Assembly (NCBI GenBank): GCA_028023455.1
Contig: JAQFVV010013388.1
Coordinates: 1 to 64,000, forward strand
Direction of reading: 5' to 3'
DNA length: 64,000 bases
Origin: Epiperipatus broadwayi
Lineage: Eukaryota > Onychophora > Udeonychophora > Euonychophora > Peripatidae
The first letter of the stretch is position 1; each line of letters opens with the position of its first letter. A model generated the notes under the pieces. It was not told the origin of the DNA. It was given only the letters and a program-made list of their open reading frames with translations, and searched no databases. A program made the position numbers and the translations under genes. Below, one piece after another: positions 1 to 13,554 of this stretch.

Positions 1-3000
1 ATAGAAATAAGATTATGTATACATATATGTACAATAAAACGTTTTTTGCTAAAAAGCGTTCAAAGTAGAATGGATAAATTGCATTTACATAAGATATTCC
101 AGCAAAATAAAGGAAGTGGTGAATTTGGTAATATTTCAAAAAAATGAAACACATACACACAAACAAGAATATACACAAAGTAAAATAAAATGGTATTTTT
201 GTGTTAACAATTATGAATGCAATGTCAAAGTTATTTATTTAGGTTATTTGACTGAGAAGAGATTATTTCTTTGCGATCCTGGTTGACAAAAAATATGTAA
301 GAAAAATTGTGCCAGTACTAAGTTATAATAATTAGAATGCTTTATTTAATGGATTTCATCTAGCCTTGGCTACCAAGTTCTGACTGAAATCACTTGATAT
401 TTATTCTTCTGTGTAATTCTAGCAGAATCTGATCAATTGTTAAATAGATTTGTATAGTATATGCAGGGCTTTGTTTCAATCCTCATGAAATTTTTAATAC
501 GCAGAGCAAATATACACAGTTTCATTTTCAGGACTTTTACGTTTTCTTATCCAAAACAAAACACCCCCGCCACCCCAATCTTGTACAGGGTTGTTATTAG
601 ATGAGAAGTATGCCATAGACCAATAGCCCCTGTTTGCTATTGATCAAGATATGTTTATTAATGTTGGAACACATGACTAAATCCACATATTAATGTTTAG
701 GAGAATATTTATTTTGTCTAACTTCAAGAAAGTGCTATGCAACTTCTCCCTTCTTCAGTACGAACAATTTATAATAGATAGGAAATGAACTGAGTACCCA
801 GAAATAGTTCCTCCAATAAATTCTATTTACATTGAATGTTATTTTATAGATTTGTAGAAATAAAAGAAAATTCGTGATCTCACTAAAAAGAACTAGCACT
901 TTGTTTAGAGGAAAATCTGTTAAACAGAAACCAGATAAAAGTGATCCTGTGCAGAAAAAGCTATTTCTTTCATCATGTTAGTACTATAGAAAACTGCCAT
1001 TATATATAGTAACCTAGACTGTTAAAAAACAATATCATAAAAATCTTAGAAAGCTTGTGCGAGGGAAATAAAATGGTAAATTTTGTCAGGACTATTTATT
1101 CTGAAATGAATCATTAATTGTATACATAAATGTCGATAGAAATTCTGGCATATATTTCTCTCACTATATGATATGATTTTCTCCTTAATTGAGATTATAT
1201 GATAAAATTTTGTATAAAAAGACTTTAATTATTAATCTTTATGTTAATAAAGTAGTTCTTAAAAGCACAATTTGCTTCCATGAATGATCGTATATCAAAT
1301 TACCTTTTTTTTATGGTAATGTATTCTTAAAATAACTGTTTGTATATAAACTTTAGTGTGGGTGTTTGAATTTCCAGACCCCTATAGCATTACAATTTTT
1401 TTATTTTATTTGATGCAGTTATTTAACTTACTTTAAATCCTTCTTTCAGTTTAGATTCAATTATTATAGATATTATTTAATCAGTTAAATTTAGTTTGTT
1501 ACTGTCAAAATACCATATTCTTTCAAGTCTACGTCAAAATTTCAAGTATTACATATATTCAAGGTTGTCAAAAATAAGAAAGCTCAATGTAATAGTCTTA
1601 TATTTTTAACACATCACATAGCACAAAAATGGAAATATATACCAACCAAGACAACTTTTATTCTTTTATAGATAAAACTCTAATGGTAGTAAAAAAAAAC
1701 CTATTTTTTTTTAAAAAAAAACAATGTCAATTTCATAAAGAACAAGCCAAAGTTTTTAAAAATAATCGAATCATTTGATCCCTGATTAGCCGGAATACTA
1801 GCGTATAAAATTTCTGAATGCTTCCAAGATTATTGCATTCATGAAAGATAGGCAAATAAAGCCTAAAAGAACCAATAATGATGGAACCCAGATAACCAAA
1901 AGTCTAATATTATAAAAGAAATGTAACCAAAAAAAGTCACCAGTAAAGGAAAAATTATTGATGATATTAATATACACCTATTTAACATTCCAGTATTAAT
2001 CAAAACAATCTTTATAGTTGAATTGTTGCTTTCAAATCACTGATTTGAAAGTGAATACTATGATTTAGAAGTGGCAGTACTACAAGCGAAAGGACTAGAT
2101 AATGAATCATTTTAGACTTAAAACTCCACTATACAGTGGTCAAATCAGCTACTTCGTGGTATTCTTTTGGTCCAATCATTCTATATATAAGCATCATAAC
2201 CACAAATTATAATACAAACTTATAGAACTGAATTCGCCAGAAGATGCAAACAAGATAAAGGCATCTAAGATGATATTATTTGATTTAAGGCAGCACATAC
2301 AAACGGATATTGTGTTTAAAAATACAAAGATGACATTATGTATCTCTCAAAACCATTCTAATAGCTTAGTTTAAATGCTGTTGGAACTGGGGGTCATTCT
2401 TGAGCAGATGAAGTATATATCCTTTGCCAACATAATTTACAGAATATGAACTATTTATTTCTCATTCTTCTAGTATTATTGACACCTTACGTAAAACCAT
2501 CTAACATAGAATAGAAACAGTTTGTTGACTGCAAACACTGTCCAAATATTATATATATATAGGGATAAGAAAAAATATTGAAATGGTGTATATGTGACTA
2601 CTATGAAATTCCATTTTTGTCTTTATTCATTATTTTGCATATAAAAATTACTAAAAATAATAATGAAATAGTTTTGTTTAATTAAAAGACCAAGAAGTAT
2701 GAAAAGAAAGGGAAAATTAACGTGAATTTTTACATTAGTTTTCATATTGATATTAAAAAAAGAATCTATAACAAGGGGTGACAAAATGGGGTGGGGTGGG
2801 GGGGTGCCAGCTCTCAATTTAAACTAGCTTTTTAATTCCAATACATGGAGGAAAAAATGGAATTTAATATAATTTTAAATGTTAACATGCATAAAAATAA
2901 AGAGTTCTAAATGTACACACCATCGTTTGAATAACAAAAGCAACAATTCTACACACATCTTGTTGCAAATTTATAAATATACTGAAAGCCCTCTTATGAA

Positions 3001-3239
3001 AGAAGCATAGAAACATATGCTTGAAATGTAAAAATCACAGTACCGGAGATTCTTAATCTAACGGAAGTTGCAAGTGTATTTGAATCTGAAAAAAGGTTGG
3101 CAAGACATGCACAAAAAGAGACAAATATTTAGTTATTATACATGTTTAATTTATTAAGTATTAAACAATAAAATTATAATAAATAATAATTATTATTAAA
3201 TAAAACAATTCTTATAAAAGAGATTTCATTCTCAAATTC
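1..3239. other. AT-rich non-coding DNA
   Basis: I see no coding exon, transposon or RNA gene here. The stretch is AT-rich with short homopolymers, a G-rich patch near 2789-2809 and an AC-rich patch near 563-576. If PPP4R1 continues leftwards from its exon at 19165, this would be intron or 3' flank, but I could not find its conserved C-terminal HEAT-repeat coding sequence here. Confidence 0.5.
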
Positions 3240-4620
3240 ATTTGAAAAATGAAAAAAAAAAAAACAAACAGAATAAATTTCATTCGGCAGCACAATTTAT
3301 TTGCCATTTCCTCACAGTTGGATGTTACAATGATGTTACTATTTACAAGCAATCATGAAGACTGGAATCAATAAGTCAAGATCTGTTTTTGTTTCGATTA
3401 TAATCGTCACTGAAAACAATGATTTGCACAGATAAATAGAAGCAAATCAGGATTTCCATTTTATAAACTCCATGTTTTAAAAGTGCATCCTTCTTCAATC
3501 AACTAGATTCCAGAAATATTAATCTGTAGTACAAGATTTCAATGTGATCCATCTTATTTTGAAGTTCTGAAATCTCCTCTTCAATTTCTAGAACAAGTAT
3601 TGCTATCAGTTTGGCCATTTGGTAATACATATTTGTGAAGTAAAAGGATTTATTAAAAAACAAACCATAGGTTCAAGAATAGTAAATGGCTGAAATCTAT
3701 TTTTCAAACTGTTCTAAATGTTTTTCAAAGTGAACAATAAACATGTTAAAATTATCGTCACAAGCCACTTTTTTCCTACTTGGAATGTGTATCAGACAGT
3801 TTTTCCATTATCATTTCAGTTAAATATTTGTTTTTCCTTGGAATACACTATTTAAATTGTTTAATTCGTGAAATATATCCATTCGAAAGGTTAAGTCCGT
3901 CAAGTAATGAATGTCATCTGCAACTATTTAAATAGTTTAATCTTTTGAATTAAGAAAAATTTTAATCTCTAACCCATTAAAAATCATTAGTCAATGAATT
4001 TACAATTGTGCTGAAGATAAGATCAGATTTGCAAAATTCACTTTCTTGTAGTAAGGCTTTAACTATTTGATATGATATTCGATTTGCTCTGATGTTGTTA
4101 ATTATTTTAATAACATTCATGACATGTTCAAATGTGAATATATTAATGCACAATACTTTCATGCGATGGTAAGATATAAAATTTTCACAAAGGATTTAAC
4201 TTTCTTACAATAGGATATAAATCCATTGTTACAAACCACCATTGTTGGAACATCATGAGTAATTATTGCCGATATGTTACATATAGACAACTCACTTTGG
4301 ATAGCATAATTTTTTAATATATTACATCTTCACTTATTGTTCACTTTGGCATTGGCAAAATTCTTAATAGTCCCGCTTTTAGACGGAAATCACCAAATAG
4401 CCATTCTTGTAATAATTGCTGCGCTATATCAATCAATTTATCGAATTGCAGTAAGAACTATTTACACATTGCCAGATCTTTTTTCGGTTCACTTCTCAAA
4501 TCACGTGGAATTTTTGTAAATTCTTCTCACAGTTATGTCAATGGACAAATGCAAATTTTGTGCGATTAAAATAATTTTTGTCTGTTCGAAAATCCTTTAA
4601 ACAATGAATTGGCTAAAGTT
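3240..4620 (-). pseudogene. hAT transposase fossil (GTF2IRD2/ZBED-like type)
   Basis: Reading the minus strand from about 4620 down to 3240 across many stops and frameshifts gives consecutive pieces of a hAT transposase of the GTF2IRD2/ZBED5-like group. In order I see a segment like AQNLHLSIDITVRRI, then SAAIITRMAIW (family DTAQLAIF), ITHDVPTMV (family TTDGAPAM), then a longer open piece (4162-3977) with VMNVIKIINNIRANRISYQ (family HVMDVVVKTVNFIRA), then DIHYLTDLTF before 3880, and near 3600 a piece resembling the LQNDI region. The order matches the family. Catalytic acidic residues are not intact, so it is dead. I did not identify terminal inverted repeats or an 8-bp target duplication. Family comparison is from memory; identity as hAT is fairly sure, the subgroup less so. 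Confidence 0.7.
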
Positions 4621-7600
4621 GAATACCCCCTAATTAATTCACCATTAGTAAAAAATTTCATTCTTTTTGCCAATGAGAAATTTTTATTCGTATTTATGTC
4701 GAACAAAAATAGATCTCTGGATAGAAATTTTTAATCTTTATTTTCTAAACTCAGATTTGGATAGATAACAATTTGAAATTAATATAGTACTATTGCATAG
4801 TAAAAAAACACACATTTACACCGAATTAGACAGAAATCTTCTTAATCGTTCAAATTAAAAGTTCATTGTCTTTTATTTGAATAAACTGTTCATATATAAA
4901 GTTATCAATTCCCTCAGTAATGACGAGTGACCTTAAAACAAGATATAAAAATCAAGTTTGAAATTTTATGGAAGGTTAAGTGTTTACAGCACAGACAACA
5001 CATTTCTTCTATACCTAGCCAATCACAACATACTTAACAAATGAACTGGCCAAAGGGTATACTGAACGAAAGACAATACTATGTTTTATACATGTACATT
5101 ACAGAAATTGTAATGATTTCGTTTTTATCCCCCCCCCCCCCGATATTTAATAATAAATTGCCATGGATGCATGTGTCTGAGGCTATAGAGTTGAGAACCC
5201 TGATCTATATATTGATATCATTTGTATTTCATCAGCATATTTTCAGTATTAACAGAATTGAAAAAAAAAATGTTTGAAAGATTATATTTTGCATATGTAA
5301 TTTTTTAAAATATTACAGTTAAAATTATCTCAAACCTATCTTGTTCTATTTACTTTCTTTGGAAATTTGATACAGTTTTTGATCATGTCAATATTTAAAA
5401 ACATTTTTTAAATTTGCTTTATTACATAATGAAAATTCAAAGTAATAAAAAGAGTTTATAAAATGCTTTTTAATTTATTATATTCATTAATGTTAACAAA
5501 CAACTATACTTTATATATACATGAGTTTATCTGCCGGACAATACTTCATACTTTTTCTGTTTCTTATTTTTGTTAGTGTGTTAATATGTAGATTATGTAA
5601 TTTTTAAATCTCTAATTTATATTATAGGTATGTACATATGTACTGCATAAAACGTCTGGATAGTTTATATGTGTGCTTAAAATGTATACTGTATAAGGTT
5701 CGATACTATCTATAAATTCCAAATATTTAGAAGGCCTTGGCCTACTGTTGCCCTGTTGCACCTTAACCAAATTAATTGCCGTCATTATATTAGAAGCTAT
5801 GAATTAACTTTTGAAAAGTTATATATAATTAAATCTATTAGTATGGATTACAAAACTGAGAATTAAGTTTCTGATTTCCAGCTTATCCTTAATTTTATTA
5901 GTAAATATAATTTTATTCAATTCATTTTCATTAACATGACCCCATTCTTCATTTAACTGTAATAAATAAATCTTGGGTGTCCTAAGTAGAGCTTAAAAAA
6001 GGCAAAATAGACAACTTGGAATACAATTTACCAAAGATTTGAATACGTGTTTAACCATTTTAATGTTGTAACATGATAATGAGGAATAATTAGGGGTAAA
6101 TTATTAGAATAAATAAATTGTTATTTTTTACGATGTTGAATCTAATGATATAAAATCTCATAGAAATTAAAGATAGGTTTAAAATTTGATAGCGTTCGTT
6201 ATTTTATTTACACAGCAAGAATTTACAAGAAAAAAAATAAAAAAAAGAAATGTAAAAATTTTGAGAGGAAGGTATAGAGAAGTTAGATATTACGCAGATA
6301 AAATAAAAAAGATATAAAATTTTTATAAAAGATTGTCTCTTAGTTGAAAGCATTACGATACTGCAGAAGTATTCTAGCCAGTCTTGTAATTGCTGTAAAA
6401 GAAATTTAAAAAAGCTTGGGAAAAATTCAACGAATTTTAAATGAAAATCGTATTAATGCAATTAGGGACATTGAACCAGTTATAACTGAATTGGGTTAAA
6501 AGAGCATATTTATAATTATCCAATAACTGGTTAGAAATGTCCAGTAAAGGGTTATATACATATTTTAGTATAGTTTAAAATTTGATTGACAAGATTACAG
6601 TTTTTGATAGATAACTTTCTGAAGAAGTGCTGCCTATGATATACTGTCGTTTAATGTTATAAGTGCCACTATTATATTCCAGTATCTTTTAAAAAAGAAA
6701 AAAAAACTAAAAAATAATTGAATGACGGAATATTTATAGATAAAACATATCTGAAATCATTTCTTTGTTTTATAGTGATAATGATACAAGATTTGATTTG
6801 TTTTATTATATACCACTAGTGTTATCATATTATCAAATATGCAATAAATACCCTTATTTATTTGGATAATTGTGAATTTGATTGCATATCACAAGATTTT
6901 TTGGGGGGCTGATAATTTTCTATTATATTCTTTTGGAACATAATTTCAGTTTAAAACAGATTCAATATAAGTAAATAAATAGAACATCTATTCTTTATAT
7001 TCACTTTTAATCTTGTTTTTATTATTATTATTATTATTTACAAGTATATTAAAAAATTGTTTAATTTATTTACTTGTATTAGTAGTGCAATAAAAGCAAA
7101 ATAAGTCGTTAAGAAAAAGAAATAATAATGATTACATGAGTCTTATGGAAGAATTCTTACATCGAGTGTCTTCAAGTCCTGTTTATGTAAAAGAAGCACT
7201 TTTGTACAAACAGTTCTTCGATATTCTAATTGTAAAGTACTTAGACACAAAACAACTTTTATCATTGTTTATGAAAGACAAAAAGGAAAGATATTGATAT
7301 TACATATAACAATTGACTATGCAGTAGAGAGACAAACTACACTATATTTTGTTCAAGCCCCTTTAAATACAAATGCATGTAGCATGTAATACACATTTTT
7401 TAAATAAACATTGATAAGAAAAGAATATGTATTGTTTATTGAATTGCTAGTGTACAGTACTTTCCAACACACACATATATAACATGAATACTTTTTATAT
7501 GTATAGTAGTATATATTTTACTGAATGTGTATTCAGAGTTGCTTCACTAAAGCAATAAGAATAGTAAGAAAAAAAAATAACGAGCATATTTTTATTTTTA

Positions 7601-7879
7601 AAATAAAGAATAAAATGTCTGACTTCCATTATTATTAAATATGCTCTGAACAATATCCTTTCTTTTTTTCCCCCCAATAACTTTTTTCTCTTATAGAAAC
7701 ATAATAGTGATCTTGATATTAGGATCTCTCTAATTGGTTTGGTGTTTTTAAGTCAGTATCAACTTTTAGTATGCCATAAAATTTTGTAAAACTTTTAGCA
7801 CTACACTGAGAAAATATTTTCTTATGCAAAGTACTGCGCATCAAATTTGGTAAAGACAATAAAGGAAGAATGCTTTCAA
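4621..7879. other. AT-rich non-coding DNA
   Basis: No coding or RNA feature recognised. It contains a poly-C run near 5130-5141, an ATT microsatellite near 7018-7037 and many short A or T runs. Confidence 0.5.
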
Positions 7880-9428
7880 TATAAACCAAAAAAAATTTAT
7901 TAATATATATAACTATGCTCCTATATCTATCACATCTTCTGAATTGCCCAGAATTTTAAACGAAGAAGTGAGACATGCAATCAAACGTATGAAGAAAGGA
8001 AAGGCTCCAGGTAATGATGGAATTATAATTGATATATTAAAAGCAGGTGAAGAAATAGAAAAAATTTTAGCAAAGTTTTATATCAAATGTCTAAATGATA
8101 AAAATGTACCAGATGATAAGAAGAATGCAGTACTAATATTAATATTTAAAAAAGGTGATAAAGAATATATTAGAAATTACAGACCTATCAGCCTTTTATC
8201 AGTTTTATACAAAATTTTTATCAAGATAATTACAACTCGTCTACAGAGAACATTGTATTTTCACCAACCAAGAGAACAATTTGGATTTAAAAATGGTTTT
8301 AGTACAGTAGATCATATCCAGGTATTGAGAGAAGGACAAATGAATATGAGTTGCTATTATATTTTGGATTTGTAGATTATGAAAAGGCATTTGATTCTGT
8401 AAACATTTCTTCAGTGATTAAAACATTGGATCTTCAAAGTATAGATCCAAGATATTGTCATACTTTAAAGAATATTTATAAAAATGCAACAGCAACAATT
8501 AGATTACATAATGATACTGGGAAAGTCAACATAGAGAAGGGTGTAAGACAAGGTGACTCCATATCTCCAAAACTTTTTACAGCAGTGCTGCAAGAAGTAT
8601 TTTGTGTATTAAAATGGGAAACTAAAAGAGTGAAAGTAAATGGAGATTATTTAAGTCATTTAGATTTTGCAGATGATGTAGTGGTTTTTGCAAATAATGC
8701 TTCAGAGCTGCAGGAAATATTGCAGGAGTTATCATATGAAAGTAGGAATAAAGATAAATGTTAAAAAGACTAAAGTAATGTTTAATGGATTTGCTCAAAA
8801 TATGAAAATAAAGTTTATGATGAATTAGAAAAAGTTAACAGTTAAAAATACCTTGGTCAGATTATTAATACAGATGGAAACATAATAGATGAAATTAATC
8901 ATAGAATTAAACTTGGTTGGAGTGCTTTTGGTAGAAATAACTTGATACTAAAAGGAAATATGCCAATGTGTTTGAAAAGGAAGGTTTTTAACAAATGTGT
9001 TTTAACAGTTCTTACTTATGGATCTGAGACTTGGACACTTAATAGAAGAGCAATACAGAGACTTCAGACCACTCAAAAAGTATAGAGAGATGCATGTTGG
9101 GAGTAACAAGAAGAGATCGAAAATGCAATGTATGGGTAAGAGAACAAACAGGTGTTACTGACCTCATTGAAAAAATTAAAAGATGGAATTGGAGTTGGGT
9201 TGGACATATTGCTAGAAGAGATAATAATAGATGGACAATTGAAATCTTAAACTGGATTCCAAGAGATTGTAAAAGACCCAGAAAGAGACCATATGTGAGA
9301 TGGATGGATGAAATAAGAAAGTGTGTAGGGATGATGTGAAGAAGAGAAGCTAAATATCGGAAAAGATGGATTGAACTTGGAAAGACCTTCATCCTGCAGT
9401 GGATTGATAATGGTTGATGATGATAGTG
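7880..9428 (+). mobile_element. RTE-type LINE, 5'-truncated, broken reverse transcriptase
   Basis: This is a 5'-truncated RTE non-LTR retrotransposon. Its reverse transcriptase is split over three frames. Residues from 7944 give the family start EEVRHAIKRMKKGKAPGNDG and NYRPISLLSVLYKIF. A frameshift near 8350-8375 leads into the frame with motif A (DYEKAFDSV), the motif B region (GVRQGDSISPKLF) and motif C (LDFADDVVVFANN, about 8660-8700). After more breaks the C-terminal region resumes at 9094-9339 (MLGVTRRDRK, WVGHIARRDNNRW). The end carries TGATGATGAT near 9411-9423, as RTE elements end in short tandem repeats rather than poly-A. The endonuclease domain is missing. The catalytic FADD is intact but the frameshifts make it non-functional. 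A second, older copy lies at 14.6-18.8 kb. Confidence 0.88.
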
Positions 9429-11399
9429 CTTGGAGAAGAAAAACGGCTACTGGTGCATTGTAAAAAATTTTTTAAGTATAATCAGAAAAAAAAGCTGCCT
9501 GAATACGATTTTTTTTTGTTTACTTACAGTTTTGTGTTTGTTTATATTTTTCTTTGAATGGCATATAACTGAAGTTAAATCGTTAGATACAGCACAGTTT
9601 GCAGATCCACTATACATATATTTTAATAACAAAAATAATCAATACTTAACAAGAACATTAATATTTCTATTAACTTTTCTAATATTTCTTACAATATTGC
9701 AACTTTTCTAAACCTTTAAATCAGCAAAAAAAAATTTTATTACTTTATTCACTTCTAATACTTCACTTTTTCTAGAAATTGTTGATAAATTAGCTAACTT
9801 CTACTAAGATACTAAAAAAAATAGTAATATTTGGAGAAGAATCTGTATGTGAATGAAGCAAGTCCATATACTAAACATAAAAAAAATTACAGATCGCTTC
9901 ATAATTTAATAATTTTCAGAAGTTTTTCTTAACTATTGGAAATTCTAATCAAAATTAACGGTTAGAATTAAAATAAACATACGAGAAGTGAAAAGTCCAT
10001 ATTTTGTATCTAAATATTTCTATATCTTTATTAGGAATCAATTCAGAAACTTTGGACGAATAGACTGTACACAATCTCTAAGTCAACCGTTAAACAATTT
10101 TAAATCAGTTTTATTAATTATGAGAAATTATATTACTGTAATTATTTGATAATGATATATACACAATTTAAAGTAAATAGTAAATTATAAGCAGTCATAG
10201 AAAGTTTATTAAATTCAACTACATTTGCGAATTCTCAATAGCATGAATAAATGTCAGAATTTTATTAAAATAACATAATTGACTAACTTATTAACCAAAT
10301 ACTCATATAAATTATTTTCCCTTTTATCCATAATCTTTATACTCATAGTTTCAGATATCTGCAATTCAAAAAAATATTAACTATTAAAAAAATGTTTAAG
10401 TTTATATATTTTTTAGTTCACAATATACACAATGTGTACATTTTCAGCACAAATATATACTACTTATGTGTGCGACATTAAAACACACCAGTGCAATTTG
10501 CTATTATCCACAAATTTTTGGTATCCATGTCATAGATTAAAAGTAAATAGCATGAATACAAAATTGGAGAATTATATTAATTATAAACAACACAACATAA
10601 TTTTGGCTGTAAATAATTTTTAAATAAGATAATAAATTTGAGTACTCATTTACAATAAAGTTTGTTTTTGCTAATAGTTATAGATAAATTTGAATTACTT
10701 TTAAATTTATCATTGTAATCTGGTCTATCATTGATTTATTTATACTGTAATTGATATTACTACAGCTAACATTTAGTAAATGATTCAATTTCACTCATTT
10801 GTTTACAACCATAGCAAAACTTCAAAATATATTCTCAGTTATAGACATTGTTTACTCAGCACTTATGAATTGGTGAAGCATTTATATTTCTCTTTTTCTA
10901 TAAAGAACAGTTTCATAATAAAGCTATATACAAATGAAAAACTGTATTCTATGCTCATTTCTGTTTCCTCATTCCAGTAATTAAAAGTCTAAGGCATATT
11001 TGATCATTTAAAATTAAGAGCGCTAAAAAAAATGTAGTAAGTATTTACAAAATAATCTCAAAAAAGAAAAAAAACTATGATTAGAACAACTGTTCACAAT
11101 TAGATTAGCTCTGAATTGTGGATTAAATGCCATAATTGTTCAAAATAATATTGGAAAAAAAAAATAATTATAAAGGTAATAATAAAAAGACATTTTGAAT
11201 TAAAATAATTTAAGTATATATTATATATCAAAAGTATTGTTAAGGCTTTGGTGATTTTATATTGCTAAAGCTATTAATATATGGTGTATCTGAACTTAGT
11301 TCAGTCACATATGACTATGTAAGTTAGAAAGCTGAATTTGAAGACATATGGATGTCTGAAAATTTCAGATTTTCTACTTAATAGTTAACCATTAGGTAA
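9429..11399. other. AT-rich non-coding DNA
   Basis: No gene, transposon or RNA recognised. Apparent short open frames here have low-complexity, lysine/isoleucine/phenylalanine-rich translations without family resemblance. Confidence 0.5.
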
Positions 11400-11520
11400 A
11401 GTGCTAGACTTGACCTGGTATTTTAAATCTAATGCTTGAATATCCTAGCGGTTCACTGATGAAAGCCAGAGCTAGAAACCAGTCTGAGAATAGGGATATT
11501 CTGATAAGCTTATTAAGCAC
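11400..11520 (+). repeat. Family A hammerhead/foldback repeat, decayed copy
   Basis: This segment aligns by eye to the family A element at 12.1 and 38.6 kb around the ribozyme motif (ACTGATGAAAGCC, GCTAGAAACC, AGTCTGAG). The flanking arms are degraded, so element ends cannot be placed exactly. Confidence 0.55.
11450..11490 (+). ncRNA. Type I hammerhead ribozyme motif, family A copy 1
   Basis: Core elements are in the right order: CUGAUGA (11456-11462), stem II with AGC/GCU closing a CAGA loop, GAAAC (11475-11479), then CA and the cleavage triplet GUC (11482-11484). Stem I pairs UUCA before the core with UGAG after the cleavage site. The first stem II position is an A-A mismatch, as in all family A copies. 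The AGC/GCU pairing here replaces the GGC/GCC of the 12.3 and 38.8 kb copies, a compensatory change. Confidence 0.5.
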
Positions 11521-12078
11521 TATTGGCACACTCATTATATAACATTTGTAATACAAGCTTACTAAATTAAGTCATGTGATATATGATTTAATTTCCTTGC
11601 AAAAGTATTGTTATATTGTAACAAACTAATTAAAATTATTAGATAATAAGATCAGTTAGTTTCAGAACTAATTAAATGTCTGTTTTCAAATTTCAAAAAC
11701 AATATTTTAATCTATGAATAAAATAGAGATTATGGATTTAAAAAAACTCTACTAATTAACTATCAAAAAATGAATGGTTACTCCAGAAAAGGGAATATAA
11801 AGCGACTTTGTTTTGTCTTCTGCGCTTAGAAAATAAACAACATAATTAGCAGTCATCTTCTAAGCAAAACTAGAATAAGTAATGGGCGATCCTCACCTCC
11901 TGAAGTGAGAAACTTTACAAAGGCCATTCTAATCTTCATCATTATTCGCTATGCTTTCTAATGAGGCAAGAACTACTTTAAATTGTTAATTATATGTATT
12001 TGTTACTAATTATTTGTTTATAAAGTTTTAGGAAACTATGTTTATTGTGCGTATTGGACAATAATAATTCTATATAAG
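11521..12078. other. AT-rich non-coding DNA
   Basis: No feature recognised. There is a less AT-rich patch near 11880-11960, without splice-bounded coding potential that I can defend. Confidence 0.45.
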
Positions 12079-12427
12079 TAAATATAAATTACATTACATG
12101 ATCACTATTTCTTATACTAGCACATAATTGTTAATAAACAAGGCAAAACTCTAAATACAGTAGTGCCACCCTGTGCCAACCAGAGTAATCAATGGATGCC
12201 AGAAGGCTTGTGCATAAAATCCTTATCTAGTGCCTACTCATCCAATATCCCCAGGCTAGTTTCTGGCTTGTGGCCTTCGTCAGTGAGGAGCCTTGGATTT
12301 GAGAGCACTGCACTAGTCTGGGGATATTGGATGAGTAGTTACTAGATAGGGATTTTATGCACAAGCCTTCTGGCATCCATTGATTACTCTGGTTGGCACA
12401 TGGTTTGCCTTATTTAAATATAAATTA
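12079..12427. mobile_element. Family A foldback retroelement with 13-bp target duplication
   Basis: A roughly 320-bp element lies between two identical 13-bp direct repeats, TAAATATAAATTA at 12079-12091 and 12415-12427. Inside, two long arms are near-perfect inverted repeats: the segment beginning GTGCCAACCAGAGTAATCAA returns as its complement near 12385-12403. One arm carries an antisense hammerhead motif. The same element recurs at 38.6 kb, 27.4 kb (deleted) and in older form at 11.4 and 13.6 kb. A 13-14-bp duplication suggests target-primed reverse transcription rather than a cut-and-paste transposase. It has no protein-coding capacity. Confidence 0.7.
12248..12289 (-). ncRNA. Hammerhead ribozyme motif, family A copy 2 (inactive triplet)
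   Basis: On the minus strand: stem I strand UCCUCA, then CUGACGA (12283-12277), stem II GGC/GCC, GAAAC (12263-12259), UA, then GCC where the cleavage triplet should read GUC, then UGGGGA pairing back to UCCUCA with one G-U. The U-to-C change in the triplet should abolish cleavage. The rest matches the 38.75 kb copy. Confidence 0.5.
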
Positions 12428-13554
12428 TATGTATTAAATATACAATGAACTGAACTAAGACATTGGCAAAGTTTTATTGGATTAATTATTAGCATGTTTG
12501 AACTGCAGTCAATGTAAGTAGCCATAATTTAGATTTCGTCTTGGTCCCTGCAGGGAAAACATCAACGTACAATTAGAGAAAACTATTAGGAAATATTTTT
12601 TGGTCAAGACGCTGCAGCATCCGAAATTAATATTATAAAAAGTGAAATTATATTTAGCTTTACATAGCATGAGGTTTAGCTTTATGCAAGCAGTTTGAGA
12701 AATAACTAATTTATTAAATAAGATCTAAAAATCACAAAATTTGTATTTTAAAAAGAAAAATTAATTAAGTTTGTGAATATTATTTATATATATATAAATA
12801 ATAAAGAACCAGCATCAGCAATAGATAAAGAGTTGCAAAAATACTTATTTTTAACAAGAGAAAATGTATACCAGTGAATCGAATAGTTTGCGAGTAGAAT
12901 AATCCTGTCAACATATATTTTAGATAACCAGTATAAAATTAAAACCTGAATAAGTAATTTTGATATTACTAAATTTTTAAAGAGAACAAACAGCTCAGAA
13001 ATGATTTGGCCGGATATGTCACAAAAGTTAATAACCTTAAACTGTTTTTCCTCTTAAAATACAGTCACAAAAAAATGTTAAAAAAATAAATTTTGCTTAT
13101 TTTATTGCACACACACACACACAAAAAAAAAAAAAAAACCTAATATAAAGGCATAAAGTGCAAAGCATATTTTTAATAAGCAGCCATCAGTACTTTGATT
13201 TATTTATTTTTTAACGCAATTCACAAAAGGCCTATGTATTTTTTAAGAAATAATGAGAGATAAACATAAACAAACACATACAAACCAATCAATACATTTT
13301 TTAAAAAAATTTAAAAACAAATTTTCCCATCAAAAATTCTTTTCGGTCTAAATACAATCAATATTTTAAGCACAAGTAAAACTGTTTTCATAAATGAGGG
13401 CTTCTATTTATTTAATTACAAATACGGAAATATTTTGGTAACTTATAATAAAAGATGATTTCTCTTTTTTATTTAATATATTAAACCACTAAAACATCAT
13501 ATAATCACCTTTTCTTTATGCTTACTGAAGCTGCTAAAGTAGTAGCTAAATTGT
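12428..13554. other. AT-rich non-coding DNA
   Basis: No gene recognised. A CA microsatellite followed by an A run lies near 13107-13138. Confidence 0.5.

Noticed and set aside
4337-4519. Plus-strand open frame at 4.3 kb
   Set aside because: It is the complement of the hAT transposase fossil, which explains the sequence better.
9430-9711. 93-codon open frame with apparent membrane segments
   Set aside because: Phe/Leu/Ile-rich translation typical of T-rich DNA, directly after the RTE 3' end, no family resemblance, no promoter or splice context.
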